Below are positions 19,358 through 29,028 of a DNA stretch of 64,000 nt, in pieces. The position numbers and the translations under genes are program-made. The stretch's first letter is position 1, and the number at the start of each line of letters is the position of its first letter. This DNA comes from Billgrantia sulfidoxydans (GTDB taxonomy: Bacteria > Pseudomonadota > Gammaproteobacteria > Pseudomonadales > Halomonadaceae), in contig NZ_CP053381.1 in assembly GCF_017868775.1 (NCBI RefSeq), positions 4,402,001 to 4,466,000 of the forward strand, written 5' to 3'. The notes beneath the pieces are model-generated. The model had not been told where the DNA came from and did not search any database. It was given only the letters and a program-made list of their open reading frames with translations.

Positions 19358-21568
19358 TCAGCCGGCCGCCGGGGCGGCGGTGTCGTCGCGCTCGTCCCGC
19401 GCCGCGATCAGCCGCTCGGCGGCGTCGGTCAGCGGTCCGAGCTGCTGGGCGATCAGCAGCAACTGCGTCTGCATCGGCCGATAGCCCTCCTCTTCCCAGG
19501 CCGGCGGCCTGCCTTCGAGCCGCGCCAGCAAGGCCTCCCGTGCCGCTTCGAACCCGGCAGCCGGTTCGCGCCGGGCCAAGTGATCCGCCAGCGTCTTCAG
19601 GTAGTCGGCGATGCGCCGCCCCTCGGGCAGCAGCCGGGTGTCGCGAGCCTCCTCGCCGAGCCGCTGGCGGTGGGCTCCCAGCGCCGACAGGTAGCTCAGC
19701 AGGGTGTGTGACAGCACCAGGAAGCGGAAGCCGTCGTCGGCGATACGCCTGCGATAGGCCTCGGGCTCCTGCAGCACGTTGGCCAGCAGGGTCGACAGCG
19801 CCGCATCGGCGTTGTGCGCGTTGCGCCGCGCCAGGCGGTAGGCGAGGTCATCCCGCTTGCCGCTGGCGTACTGGTGCAGGATCTCCTCCAGGTAGCGGCG
19901 GTTGGCCTCGAGCGCATTGGCCGCCTCGCGGTGCAGGCGCCGCCCGTGCCAGTCGGGCAGGATGAAGAACACCGCCGCCCCGGCGATCAGCGCGCCGAGC
20001 AGGGTATCGAAGAGTCGCGGCCAGATCAGGTCGAAGCCGTCGCCGACCTGGTTGAAGCTGCACAGCACCAGCAGGGTGATGGCGGCAGTGGCGATCACGT
20101 AATGCCTCTCGCGGGTGGCGAAGAAGGTCACCCCGGCGATCACCGCGATCCCGGTCTGCAGCAGGGCGGAAGGGAACAACGTGATCGACGCCCAGCCGGC
20201 CACCAGCCCCAGCAGCGTGCCGGCAATGCGCTGGGTCAGGAAGCGCCGGGTAGCGGCGAAGTTGGGGCGGCAGACGAACAGCGTGGTCAGCAGGATCCAG
20301 AAGCCTTGGGCGGGGTGGATCCACTGCAGCAGGCCGTATCCCGTCAGCAGGGCGACGGGCAGACGAATGGCATGGCGGAAGGTGGGCGAGCCCACCGTCA
20401 GGTTGAGGCGCACTCGCTCCCAGGCCTCCTTCACGCTTTCCGGCGAACGGTTGAACAGTGCCGCATCGCCCGGCTCGTCGCCGGCATCGGGGTTGTATCC
20501 CGTGGCCAGCCGCTCCTCAAGGGTGGCGAGGTTGTCGGCCAGGGCGTTGAGCGGATGCATCAGGTCACGCCATGCCGGGTTGTCCATGGCGCGCAGATGA
20601 TCGATGGAAGCGCGCAGGTCGGCGAGCGCCTGTTCGCTCTGGTCGTGCTCGAAGGGGCGGTTAAGTAGCAGCGCCTTGCCCAACCGCTTGCAAGCTTGCC
20701 CCTGCTGGTCGAGCAGGCGCTGGCAGCGAAACAGCACATCGTGATGGAAGAAGGCCTCGGTCAGCCGTGCGTAAGGATAATGCGTGGAGCTGGCGCGCTC
20801 GTGGATCTCCTGGGCAATGAAATAGATGCGCAGGTAACGGTTGAGCTTGCCTTCGCCGCGCTGACCCTCGAGCCGGCGGAAGATCATCTCCTTGGCCTGG
20901 TTGAGCGCCGTCACCACCCTGCCGTTCTGTCGCGCCAGCGCCAGCCGACGCGCCTCGATATCGATGCCGCGCAGGGGCTCGAACAGCGTCGACTTGAGGA
21001 TCAGGTAGTTGCCTAGCTCGCGATAGAGCTGGGCCATGCTCTGCTTGACCGGCTGGCGCGAAAAGAGCGCACACCAGATCACCGAGATCGCGCCGTACCA
21101 GGCCGCTCCCGAGAGGATCAGCAGCGTCTGCCCCCAGTCGCCCGCCTGCGGCACGCCGCCGTGGTGCTCGATCGTGATCATGATGTAGATCGACAGGATC
21201 AGCGTGCCCGAGGCGATGGTGGCATAGCGCTGTCCCACGGCGCCGAGCATGATCAGCACGAAGGTCGCCACGCCCAGCCCCAGGGCGAACAGCCATGGCC
21301 AGGGAAACAGCCAACGCACGACGAGCGCCGCCGCGGCGAAGCAGAGCAGCGTGACCGCAAGCGCCTGCAGGCGGCCCTGCCAGCTGTCGTCGGTTTCCGA
21401 CAGCGCGCTGGCGATGATGCCCAGGAACAGCGGGATCACCAGGCTGATGTCGGCCAGGGTCCAGCTCAGCAGCAGCGCCCCGCTGAAGGCGAGGAAGACC
21501 CGCAGGCTGTAGGCGAACTTGTCCAGCGTCCACAGACGCCTTAGGGAGAGCGATAGCGTGGTCGACAT
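19358..21568 (-). CDS. yccS: YccS-family integral membrane protein
   Basis: The 736-residue protein has two blocks of about five hydrophobic helices each, at roughly residues 22-170 and 410-520. They are separated by a long soluble segment and followed by a C-terminal cytoplasmic helical domain. This is the layout of the YccS/YhfK family, related to aromatic acid exporters (FUSC). Motifs such as SETDDSWQGRLQA and VCRPNFAATRRFLTQRIAGT support it. Its function is unknown; an efflux or membrane-stress role is only suggested by family. It converges with recG and the intergenic space is 6 bases. Confidence 0.85.
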   Translation of the reverse strand: MSTTLSLSLRRLWTLDKFAYSLRVFLAFSGALLLSWTLADISLVIPLFLGIIASALSETDDSWQGRLQALAVTLLCFAAAALVVRWLFPWPWLFALGLGVATFVLIMLGAVGQRYATIASGTLILSIYIMITIEHHGGVPQAGDWGQTLLILSGAAWYGAISVIWCALFSRQPVKQSMAQLYRELGNYLILKSTLFEPLRGIDIEARRLALARQNGRVVTALNQAKEMIFRRLEGQRGEGKLNRYLRIYFIAQEIHERASSTHYPYARLTEAFFHHDVLFRCQRLLDQQGQACKRLGKALLLNRPFEHDQSEQALADLRASIDHLRAMDNPAWRDLMHPLNALADNLATLEERLATGYNPDAGDEPGDAALFNRSPESVKEAWERVRLNLTVGSPTFRHAIRLPVALLTGYGLLQWIHPAQGFWILLTTLFVCRPNFAATRRFLTQRIAGTLLGLVAGWASITLFPSALLQTGIAVIAGVTFFATRERHYVIATAAITLLVLCSFNQVGDGFDLIWPRLFDTLLGALIAGAAVFFILPDWHGRRLHREAANALEANRRYLEEILHQYASGKRDDLAYRLARRNAHNADAALSTLLANVLQEPEAYRRRIADDGFRFLVLSHTLLSYLSALGAHRQRLGEEARDTRLLPEGRRIADYLKTLADHLARREPAAGFEAAREALLARLEGRPPAWEEEGYRPMQTQLLLIAQQLGPLTDAAERLIAARDERDDTAAPAAG

Positions 21569-21723
21569 GGGGCTCGTGGGCGTTATCGTGGAAGACCATG
21601 CGGATCATTCTACCCGACACTAGACTTTCGTATAACTCATCAATCAGGCTTAGCGGATAGAGTCAGGATGTACAGAGAGCGCAGAAGCAGAACGGCACGC
21701 TGGAATAAAGCGGCTAGCTGTAA

Positions 21724-22080
21724 TCAAAGCTGCTTGAGCAGTTTTTGGAGCTTCTTCAGGTCACTCGAATCACCGACCAGGCGCACCTTGCCGGCCATCA
21801 TGCCGTCGAGAAAGGCCTGCTGGGTCGGCTTGCGCAGCACACGAACGGCGGTGGCTTCATCGTCGAAGCGCAGTTCCAGGTCGAGGTCCACCGGCAGCCC
21901 CGCGCCGGCCTCGATGCCCTCGGGCGACATGCGGAAGTGGCGCGCGATGGAAAGATCCTCGGTGGCGATGCCCCAATCGAGGCGGCGCGCCTCGGAGAGT
22001 GCCTGGCGGAACCCCGGCTTGCGGCGCAGGGCACGCTTGAGCATCAAACCCAGCAGCCACAGCATCAGTCGCAGCTTCAT
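21724..22080 (-). CDS. Small conserved-looking protein of unknown function
   Basis: The 118-residue product starts with a hydrophobic stretch (MKLRLMLWLLGLMLKRAL) that could be membrane-associated. A central part with DLELRFDDEATAVRVL and a C-terminal FLDGMMAGKVRLVGDSSDLKKLQKLL follow. The latter faintly recalls SCP2-like lipid-binding domains, where a short beta-strand precedes a GK.x.GD loop and helix, but I cannot confirm this. The ribosome-binding site is weak. It lies 80 bases downstream of hupB on the same strand and may be read from hupB transcripts. A real gene is likely from its codon pattern. Confidence 0.65.
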   Translation of the reverse strand: MKLRLMLWLLGLMLKRALRRKPGFRQALSEARRLDWGIATEDLSIARHFRMSPEGIEAGAGLPVDLDLELRFDDEATAVRVLRKPTQQAFLDGMMAGKVRLVGDSSDLKKLQKLLKQL

Positions 22081-22160
22081 GTCGAGTCCGATTCGAGCGA
22101 AGTGGAGAGGATCGCGGCCTGACGGACAGGCCGCGCCACGAGAGGATCCGATGTTCCGAA

Positions 22161-22439
22161 TCAGCCCTTGCCGACGGCGTCCTTGAGTCCCTTGCCTGGC
22201 TTGAAGGCAACGGTCTTGCTGGCCGGAATGGCCAACGGCTGGCCGGTCTGGGGATTTTTGCCGGTGCGGGCGGCGCGCTCGCGCACGGTGAAGGTACCAA
22301 ACCCGATCAGTGACACATCCTGCCCTTGGGCCACGCTGCCGGTGATCTCGTCGAGGATGACGTTGAGCACTTGGCTGGCCTTGTCTTTCGAAAGTTCCGC
22401 ACGCTCGGCAATTGCCGCAGCAAGTTCTGGCTTACGCAT
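22161..22439 (-). CDS. hupB: Nucleoid protein HU, beta-type
   Basis: The 92-residue DNA-bending protein begins MRKPELAAAIAERAELSKDK. It has the GFGTFTVRERAARTGKNPQTG region and the DNA-intercalating arm motif with the conserved Pro (GQPLAIPASKTVAFKPGK). HU compacts and bends DNA in the nucleoid. The ATG at 22439 is preceded by an excellent AGGAGG. Nucleoid protein genes at this place next to a rubredoxin reductase gene are also seen in Pseudomonas. It could be labelled hupA in some schemes. Confidence 0.95.
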   Translation of the reverse strand: MRKPELAAAIAERAELSKDKASQVLNVILDEITGSVAQGQDVSLIGFGTFTVRERAARTGKNPQTGQPLAIPASKTVAFKPGKGLKDAVGKG

Positions 22440-22635
22440 ATGACAGCCCTCCTGGTATTGGCTATGTCCGGCGACGATGCCGGTAAGTTGTTATTCATCA
22501 ATGGTCAAGCTCGAGCAGCCTGTCACTTCCCCGGGAGAGCCCGTTCCCCTTGAGTGGGTTCGTCCCTTGCTCTTGAAGCGTCAAGCAATGACCTCCGAAA
22601 CCGCGCCGATAAAACCGGCCGGAACGGTGACGTCA

Positions 22636-23796
22636 CTAGCCTAGCAACGGCGGCGCCGCTCGCGCCAGCTCAACTTTCCGCTTCACGCAGGCTCCTGTCA
22701 ACGCAAAGCCGATCAAACGTTCGTCTTGATCTTCGGCGAAAGCGACCAGATCGGAACCTTCGCCCTCGATTCGCCAGCGGGCCGGCACCGACAGTGGCGG
22801 TAGCGCTACCACCGGCAGCAGCGGCGTCTTCACCAGTACCGGCCAGGCGCCGTAGCTCACCTCGGTGGGCGTCCCGTTGAGCGTTCGTGCCAGCGCCTTG
22901 GCGCTGGCCTGCAGTGGCTGGACGTACATGGCATTGACCCCGGCCACGCAGGCCACGTCGCCCAAGGCATGAATGCGGGGCGCCGATGTCGCCAGGTAAC
23001 GGTCGACCTGGATGCCCGCCTCCCCTACCACCAGCCCGGCCGACCGGGCCAGTTCACATCGCGGGCGCAGGCCCGTGGCTACCAATACCAGATCGGCCTC
23101 GAGCCGTTCGCCGTCATCGAGCGTCACGCCGACATCGCTGCCGGCCGCCTCCAGCCGCGCCAGGCCACGCCCCAGGTAAAGGACCATGCCCGCTTCGCCG
23201 AACGCCTCGCCCAGCGCCCGCCCCAGTGGCTCCGGCAACAGCCGCGGCAAGGGCGCATGCTCCGGCGCCACCAGGCTTACTGCGTGGCCGCCCGCTATCA
23301 GGTCATTGGCGAATTCGCAGCCCACCAGGCCGGCGCCGACGATCGCCACGCGGGCCCGGCGGCCGATTGCTGTCAGGGCAGCATGGAAGGCGCGATAGTC
23401 GTCGAGATCGTTGATGGTGAAGACGCGGCCGGCGAGTCCCTCGGGAATGGCAAAGGGCACGCTCGGGGCGGCACCGGTAGCCAGCACCAGTTCACCGTAG
23501 GCCAGGCGCTCCTCGCCGATGTGCAGGCAGCGCCCGGCCGGGTCGATGGCATCCACCTGGGTACGGGTTCTCACCACCACCCCCAACTGGTCGGCCACTT
23601 CCAGCGCCGAGCGTGCCGCCAGCCGCTCCGGAGGCAGTCGCTTGGCGAAGCCGGTGGAGAGCAGCGGCTTGGCGTAATCGTCGCCGGCGTCGGCGGTGAT
23701 CAGGGTGACGGGGCGCTCGGCATCCAGCATGCGCAACTGCTTGAGCAGGCCGATGCCCGCCATGCCGGAGCCGATGATAGTGAGGGGTGCGGTCAT
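22636..23796 (-). CDS. Rubredoxin-NAD(+) reductase-like FAD-dependent oxidoreductase
   Basis: The 386-residue flavoprotein has an FAD-binding Rossmann motif at the N-terminus (IIGSGMAGIGLLKQLR). An NAD-binding motif lies near residue 150 (AIVGAGLVGCEFANDL), and HALGDVACVAGVNAMYVQPL is the second FAD motif. LLSTGFAKRLPPE and the SYGAWPVLVKTPLLP region match rubredoxin reductases, which pass electrons from NADH to rubredoxin. The ATG at 23796 has GAGGAG. In Pseudomonas the rubredoxin genes are next door. Here none is present in the window, so the electron acceptor must be encoded elsewhere or be different. Confidence 0.82.
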   Translation of the reverse strand: MTAPLTIIGSGMAGIGLLKQLRMLDAERPVTLITADAGDDYAKPLLSTGFAKRLPPERLAARSALEVADQLGVVVRTRTQVDAIDPAGRCLHIGEERLAYGELVLATGAAPSVPFAIPEGLAGRVFTINDLDDYRAFHAALTAIGRRARVAIVGAGLVGCEFANDLIAGGHAVSLVAPEHAPLPRLLPEPLGRALGEAFGEAGMVLYLGRGLARLEAAGSDVGVTLDDGERLEADLVLVATGLRPRCELARSAGLVVGEAGIQVDRYLATSAPRIHALGDVACVAGVNAMYVQPLQASAKALARTLNGTPTEVSYGAWPVLVKTPLLPVVALPPLSVPARWRIEGEGSDLVAFAEDQDERLIGFALTGACVKRKVELARAAPPLLG

Positions 23797-23907
23797 GAAG
23801 CTCCTCGCCGATGGCTGGGCCGTGACCTTATGGCGCGGCCAGCACGGGGAATCGTGTCACAGCCGCATGGTACACTATGCGCCCCTGATTCGACCCGGAG
23901 AGTACCG

Positions 23908-24465
23908 GTGGCCCGGAACCACGCGGAGCGCCATGCCAATTCCTGCCTTGCTGCCACCTGGCGCCCCCTGGCCGCGGGCCGACCGGCGATGAGCCCGGCC
24001 TGGTGGGCCTGGGTTGCCACGCAGGATTCGCTCACAGCACGACTGATCGAGGCCGGTAACGGCCGCCCCTTCCGCGTGCACCTGCTCGATCAGCGCCTGG
24101 GCAAGCCGCGCCTCGACGAAGCCCGGGCCTTGGGGCTGCCCCTCGATCGCCTCGCCTGGCTGCGGGAAGTGGCGCTGTGCCTCGACGAGAGGCCCTGGGT
24201 GGTGGCCCGCTCGGTGGCACCGCTGGCCCAGATGCGCGGCCAGCGGCTCGAGCGGCTCGGCGAACGCTCACTAGGCAGCTGGCTGTTCCGTCAGCCCGAC
24301 CTGGTACGCAGCCCCATTGAGGTCACGGCCGCTCCGGCACCCTTCCATCGCCTGACCGGCCCGTGGGGGCGACGTTCCGTGTTCCGCCACGGCCGCTTCG
24401 CCGTGCTGGTGCAGGAGTTCTTCCTGGATCAGATGGCGGATGAATTGGCCTTGCCATCGCGCTAG
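23908..24465 (+). CDS. ubiC: Chorismate lyase
   Basis: UbiC splits chorismate into 4-hydroxybenzoate and pyruvate, the first step of ubiquinone synthesis. The 185-residue product has the WLREVALCLDERPWVVARSVAP segment with the substrate-binding Arg, the LGSWLFRQPDLVRSP region and the C-terminal catalytic Glu in LVQEFFLDQM. I chose GTG at 23908 with GGAG at 23897-23900. An in-frame ATG at 23989 would give a shorter protein starting MSPAWWAW. The product is passed to UbiA, whose gene starts 29 bases downstream in the same operon. Confidence 0.9.
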   Translation: MARNHAERHANSCLAATWRPLAAGRPAMSPAWWAWVATQDSLTARLIEAGNGRPFRVHLLDQRLGKPRLDEARALGLPLDRLAWLREVALCLDERPWVVARSVAPLAQMRGQRLERLGERSLGSWLFRQPDLVRSPIEVTAAPAPFHRLTGPWGRRSVFRHGRFAVLVQEFFLDQMADELALPSR

Positions 24466-24494
24466 GATGATCGCCATCGAATGAGGAGACACCG

Positions 24495-25388
24495 ATGGAT
24501 CGCTCTCTGATGCGCCCCAAGGGGCTTGCCCGACTGCCCGACTTCCTGCACCTGATGCGGCTGGACCGCCCCATCGGTACCTGGCTGCTGATGTGGCCGA
24601 CGCTATGGGCGCTGTGGGTGGCCTCGGCGGGGATTCCCGAACGGCACCTGCTGCTGATCTTCGTTGCCGGGGTCTACCTGATGCGCGCGGCGGGTTGCGT
24701 GATCAACGATTACGCCGACCGCCACTTCGATGGCCACGTGGAACGAACCAAGAATCGACCATTGGCGACCGGGCGCATCAGCGAGCAAGAGGCCAAGTTC
24801 CTGTTCGCCAGCCTGGTCGCAGCAGCCTTCGTGCTAGTGCTGTTCACTAACCTGTTCACCATCCTGCTCTCCCTGGTGGGCGTGGCGCTGGCCTTCATCT
24901 ATCCGTTCATGAAGCGCTACACCCATCTGCCGCAAGCCTTCCTCGGCGCGGCCTTCTCCTGGGCGATCCCGATGGCCTTCGGCGCCGTGCTCGGTCATGT
25001 GCCGCTGGAGGCCTGGCTGCTGTTCGCCGCCAACGTGGCCTGGACGGTGGCCTACGATACCGAGTACGCCATGGTCGACCGCGACGACGATCTCAAGATC
25101 GGCATCAAGTCCACTGCGGTGCTGCTGGGTCGCGCCGATCGCGCCGCCATCGGTCTGCTGCAACTGGTCACGCTAGTGCTGCTGGGCTGGGTCGGGCTGC
25201 GCCTGGAACTTGGCGTGTTCTTCTGGCTGGGCCTGGCGGGCATGGCCGCCACCTTCGTTCACCAACAGTTCCTGATACGGGAGCGCAAGCGTGAACGTTG
25301 CTTCCAGGCATTCCTCAACAATCATTGGTCGGGGCTGCTGGTGTTCGCTGGCATCGCCCTGAGCCTGTGGCCCATCACCGGCGCCTGA
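24495..25388 (+). CDS. ubiA: 4-hydroxybenzoate polyprenyltransferase
   Basis: UbiA is an inner-membrane enzyme that attaches the polyprenyl tail to 4-hydroxybenzoate. The 297-residue protein has about eight membrane helices and both Asp-rich Mg-diphosphate motifs: [19 protein letters not shown] and [16 protein letters not shown]. Length is as expected (about 290). The ATG at 24495 follows GAGGAG. It forms an operon with ubiC. A Pho box 12 bases after its stop marks the next transcription unit, phoB-phoR. Confidence 0.95.
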   Translation: MDRSLMRPKGLARLPDFLHLMRLDRPIGTWLLMWPTLWALWVASAGIPERHLLLIFVAGVYLMRAAGCVINDYADRHFDGHVERTKNRPLATGRISEQEAKFLFASLVAAAFVLVLFTNLFTILLSLVGVALAFIYPFMKRYTHLPQAFLGAAFSWAIPMAFGAVLGHVPLEAWLLFAANVAWTVAYDTEYAMVDRDDDLKIGIKSTAVLLGRADRAAIGLLQLVTLVLLGWVGLRLELGVFFWLGLAGMAATFVHQQFLIRERKRERCFQAFLNNHWSGLLVFAGIALSLWPITGA

Positions 25389-25400
25389 AGCCTGGCGACG

Positions 25401-25418
25401 GTGTCATCCAACTGTCAT
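25401..25418 (+). promoter_or_regulatory. Pho box upstream of phoB
   Basis: Two direct 7-bp repeats, GTGTCAT (25401-25407) and CTGTCAT (25412-25418), are separated by CCAA, the 7+4+7 layout of PhoB-binding sites. A -10-like TGAGAT lies 10 bases further on (25429-25434), the usual spacing. It predicts positive autoregulation of phoBR under phosphate starvation. It is almost identical to the second Pho box at 32579-32596. Confidence 0.85.
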
Positions 25419-25469
25419 GATGTCGTGGTGAGATCGTCACCGACCCGTCACTGACCGCGAGGCTTCGGG

Positions 25470-26159
<690 letters not shown>

Positions 26160-26160
26160 C

Positions 26161-27480
26161 GTGCGTCCCTGGAGCCATGAACTCTGGCGCCTCGGCCTGC
26201 TCGCCGTTGCCGGCAGCCTGGTCGGTTGGCTGTTTTCCGCCCCCGGCCTGGGGCTCGCCGCGGGGCTCGCCCTGCGCCTGGTCTATCACCTGCGCCAACT
26301 GCACGCCCTGCGCCGCTGGCTGACCCGCAACCCGCACAGCGAGCCCCCCGCGGCGACCGGCCTGTGGGGCGAGTTGTTCGATCGCCTGTACCGTTACCAG
26401 AAGGGCCAGCGCCATACCCAGCACCGCCTGCAGGCGACCCTCAAGCGCATCCAGGAGTCTTCCGAGGCGATGCGCGACAGCGTGGTCATGCTCGACCAGC
26501 ATGGCGACCTGGAGTGGTGGAACAGCGCCGCCGAGCGCATGCTGGGGCTCAAGGCCGCCCACGATCGCGGCCAGCACATCACCAACCTGGTGCGCGACCC
26601 GCGCTTCGTCGCCTACTTCAAAGCCCGCGACTACCGCGAGCCGCTGACGTTGACCTCACCGGTCGACGAACGCAAGGTGCTGCAGTTCCAGATCACCCTC
26701 TACGGCGACGACGAGCGCCTGGTGATGGCCCGCGACATCACCCGCCTGCATCGCCTGGAGGAGATGCGCCGCGACTTCGTTGCCAACGTCTCCCACGAGC
26801 TGCGAACACCGCTGACCGTACTGGCGGGCTATCTCGAGACCTATGCCGACGCCGCCGACCGCCTGCCGCCGCGCCTGGCCCAGGGGCTGACCCGTATGCA
26901 GGAACAGACCACCCGCATGCAGAACCTGGTCAACGACCTGTTGCTGCTGTCACGCCTGGAGATCGACCAGGGCGGTGAGGATCACCTGCCACTGGCCATG
27001 CCGGCGCTGCTTGAGGAGGTGCGCCAGGATGCCGAGGCGCTGTCGGCGGGGCGCCAGCAGATCCGCGTGGAGCTGAAGGAGGAGCGCTGCCTGCTCGGCA
27101 GCGACAGCGAGATCCACAGCGCGCTGTCCAACCTGGCCGCCAACGCGGTGCGCTACACCCCCGAGGGCAGCCATGTCGTGCTGCGCTGGACCTCGCACCC
27201 CAAGGGCGCCTGCCTCGAGGTGGAGGACGACGGCGAGGGCATCGACCCGGTGCACATCCCCCGGCTCACCGAGCGCTTCTACCGGGTCGACAAGGGCCGC
27301 AGCAGCGAGAGCGGCGGCACCGGCCTGGGGCTCGCCATCGTCAAGCACGTGCTGCTGCGCCACGACGCCCATCTCGAGATCGAATCCCGCCCCGGCCAGG
27401 GCGCGCTGTTCCGCTGCGTCTTCCCTGCCGTGCGCCTGGTGGCGGCCGAAACCGCAGCCGATCACGTCTCCGACCGGTAA
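26161..27480 (+). CDS. phoR: Phosphate regulon sensor kinase PhoR
   Basis: The 439-residue kinase has a membrane hairpin in residues 9-42 with almost no periplasmic loop, as is typical of PhoR. A PAS domain lies at about 100-195, H212 is in the FVANVSHELRTPLTV box, and the ATPase boxes NLAANAVRYT, EDDGEGIDP and GGTGLGLAIVKH follow. PhoR phosphorylates PhoB under phosphate limitation and is held off by PhoU and PstB when phosphate is plentiful. The start is GTG at 26161 directly after the phoB stop, with AAGGG as ribosome-binding site inside phoB. An ATG nearby at 26177 is out of frame. Confidence 0.95.
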   Translation: MRPWSHELWRLGLLAVAGSLVGWLFSAPGLGLAAGLALRLVYHLRQLHALRRWLTRNPHSEPPAATGLWGELFDRLYRYQKGQRHTQHRLQATLKRIQESSEAMRDSVVMLDQHGDLEWWNSAAERMLGLKAAHDRGQHITNLVRDPRFVAYFKARDYREPLTLTSPVDERKVLQFQITLYGDDERLVMARDITRLHRLEEMRRDFVANVSHELRTPLTVLAGYLETYADAADRLPPRLAQGLTRMQEQTTRMQNLVNDLLLLSRLEIDQGGEDHLPLAMPALLEEVRQDAEALSAGRQQIRVELKEERCLLGSDSEIHSALSNLAANAVRYTPEGSHVVLRWTSHPKGACLEVEDDGEGIDPVHIPRLTERFYRVDKGRSSESGGTGLGLAIVKHVLLRHDAHLEIESRPGQGALFRCVFPAVRLVAAETAADHVSDR

Positions 27481-27500
27481 GCGCGCGAGGGCATCACGAC

Positions 27501-28232
27501 TCAGGTCGTGGCGAGGTCACGCTCGCCGCGATAGTGGCGGTCCCACATCAGCACGGCGCCGGCCACGGCGCCGGGCAGCAGGAACAGGTTGGCCAGCGGG
27601 ATCCAGGTGATCAGCGTCACCCAGCCGCCGAAGGTGAGGGTCTGCCAGGAGCGCGAGGCGAGCCGGCGACGCATGTCGGAAAAGCTCACCTTGTTGTTGT
27701 CCATGGGGTAGTCGAGGTAGGTGATCGCCATCATCCAGGCCGAGAACAGCGCCCACAGGAAGGGCGCGGCGACGTTGAGCGCCGGCACCCAGCTGAGCAC
27801 GAACAGCGCCAGCGCCCGCGGCAGGATATAGCCCAGCTTGACCAGCTCGCGGCCCAGCGCGTCCACTGCAGTGCGCCCCAGGCCGCGGTCGTCGAGCGGT
27901 GGACGGCCGGTGGCCTCGACCTCCACCTTGGCCGCCAGGAAGCCGTAGAAGGGCGCGGCGATCAGGTGGGTGACCAGGGTGAAGGTGAAGAACACGATCA
28001 GTACCAGGCTGGCCACGAACAGCGGCCAGATCAGCCACTCCAGCCAGCCGAGCCAGGCCGGCACCAGGGCCATCCAGCCCTCCAGCCAGCCGCCGAAGTG
28101 GCTGACCACGTAATAGAGCATGGCCGAATAGACCATCAGGTTGATGGCGATCGGGGCATAGACGTAGCGGCGCAGGCCGCGGCCGTAGACCAGCCGCGTC
28201 CCGCGGGTCAGTGCCGTGAAGGCGTCCAGCAT
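27501..28232 (-). CDS. cysZ: CysZ-type sulfate permease
   Basis: The 243-residue membrane protein begins LDAFTALTRGTRLVYGRGLRR. It has hydrophobic segments at about residues 24-50 and 70-100 plus two in the C-terminal half. The conserved stretch ITYLDYPMDNNKVSFSDMR is also CysZ-like (EI24 family). CysZ lets sulfate into the cytoplasm for cysteine synthesis. The ATG at 28232 has AGGA upstream. It lies 35 bases downstream of phoU and may be carried by the pst-phoU transcript, which would be unusual, since sulfate uptake would then follow phosphate starvation. It converges with phoR. Confidence 0.88.
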   Translation of the reverse strand: MLDAFTALTRGTRLVYGRGLRRYVYAPIAINLMVYSAMLYYVVSHFGGWLEGWMALVPAWLGWLEWLIWPLFVASLVLIVFFTFTLVTHLIAAPFYGFLAAKVEVEATGRPPLDDRGLGRTAVDALGRELVKLGYILPRALALFVLSWVPALNVAAPFLWALFSAWMMAITYLDYPMDNNKVSFSDMRRRLASRSWQTLTFGGWVTLITWIPLANLFLLPGAVAGAVLMWDRHYRGERDLATT

Positions 28233-28267
28233 CAGGATCCTCTCTCGGGAAGCTCGCTCGGGGACCC

Positions 28268-28996
28268 TCACTCCTTGCGGGTCAGGGCATCCTCGTCGAG
28301 CTGGGCCGGGTCCATGTGGCGGATGTCGAGCCCCTTGACCAGGTAGATGACGTACTCGGCGAGGTTGTCGGCATGATCGCCGACCCGCTCCAGCGCACGC
28401 AAGATCCACATCACGTTGAGCACCGGGCCGATGGCACGGCTGTCCTCCATCATGAAGGTCATCAGCGAGCGCATGGCGCTGCCGTACTCGTCGTCGACCG
28501 ACTCGTCCTCGTGCACCACCTGCAGGGCCAGCTCGGTGTCGAAGCGGGCGAAGGCGGTCAGCGCATCACGCAGCATGCGCCGCACGTGCTCGCTGATGTG
28601 GCGCACCTCGACCAGCCCGCGCACGTTGTTGCCGGCGTCGATCAGGGTCAGGGCATTGCGCGCGATCTTGCTCGCCTCGTCGCCGATCCGCTCCAGGTCG
28701 GCGGTGGCGCGAATCACCGCCAGCACCAGGCGCAGGTCGGAGGCCGCCGGCTGGCGCCGTGCCAGCACCCTGGTGCACTCGTCGTCGATCTTGAGCTGCA
28801 TGGCGTTGACGTCGCGGTCGCGGTCGCGCACCTTCTCGGCCAGGCGGCTGTCGCTGTCGAGCAGCGCCTGGATCGCCTCCTGGACCTGCTGCTCGACCAG
28901 TCCGCCCATGGTCATCAGGTGGGTCTTGAGCGCCTCCAGCTCCTGGTTGAACTGGCGCGAGATATGCTGACTGTGGGTATCGCTGGTGATGTCCAT
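28268..28996 (-). CDS. phoU: Phosphate signalling regulator PhoU
   Basis: The 242-residue all-helical protein has two PhoU repeats, with the metal-cluster motifs DLERIGDEASKIA in the first and ALERVGDHADNLAEY in the second. PhoU bridges the Pst transporter and PhoR and keeps the phosphate regulon off when phosphate is sufficient. The ATG at 28996 has GAGGAG. It follows pstB by 32 bases in a pstC-pstA-pstB-phoU order that is standard in gammaproteobacteria. Confidence 0.96.
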   Translation of the reverse strand: MDITSDTHSQHISRQFNQELEALKTHLMTMGGLVEQQVQEAIQALLDSDSRLAEKVRDRDRDVNAMQLKIDDECTRVLARRQPAASDLRLVLAVIRATADLERIGDEASKIARNALTLIDAGNNVRGLVEVRHISEHVRRMLRDALTAFARFDTELALQVVHEDESVDDEYGSAMRSLMTFMMEDSRAIGPVLNVMWILRALERVGDHADNLAEYVIYLVKGLDIRHMDPAQLDEDALTRKE

Positions 28997-29028
28997 GGTT
29001 CTCTCCTCGGGCTGGCGTGCCGGCCTCG

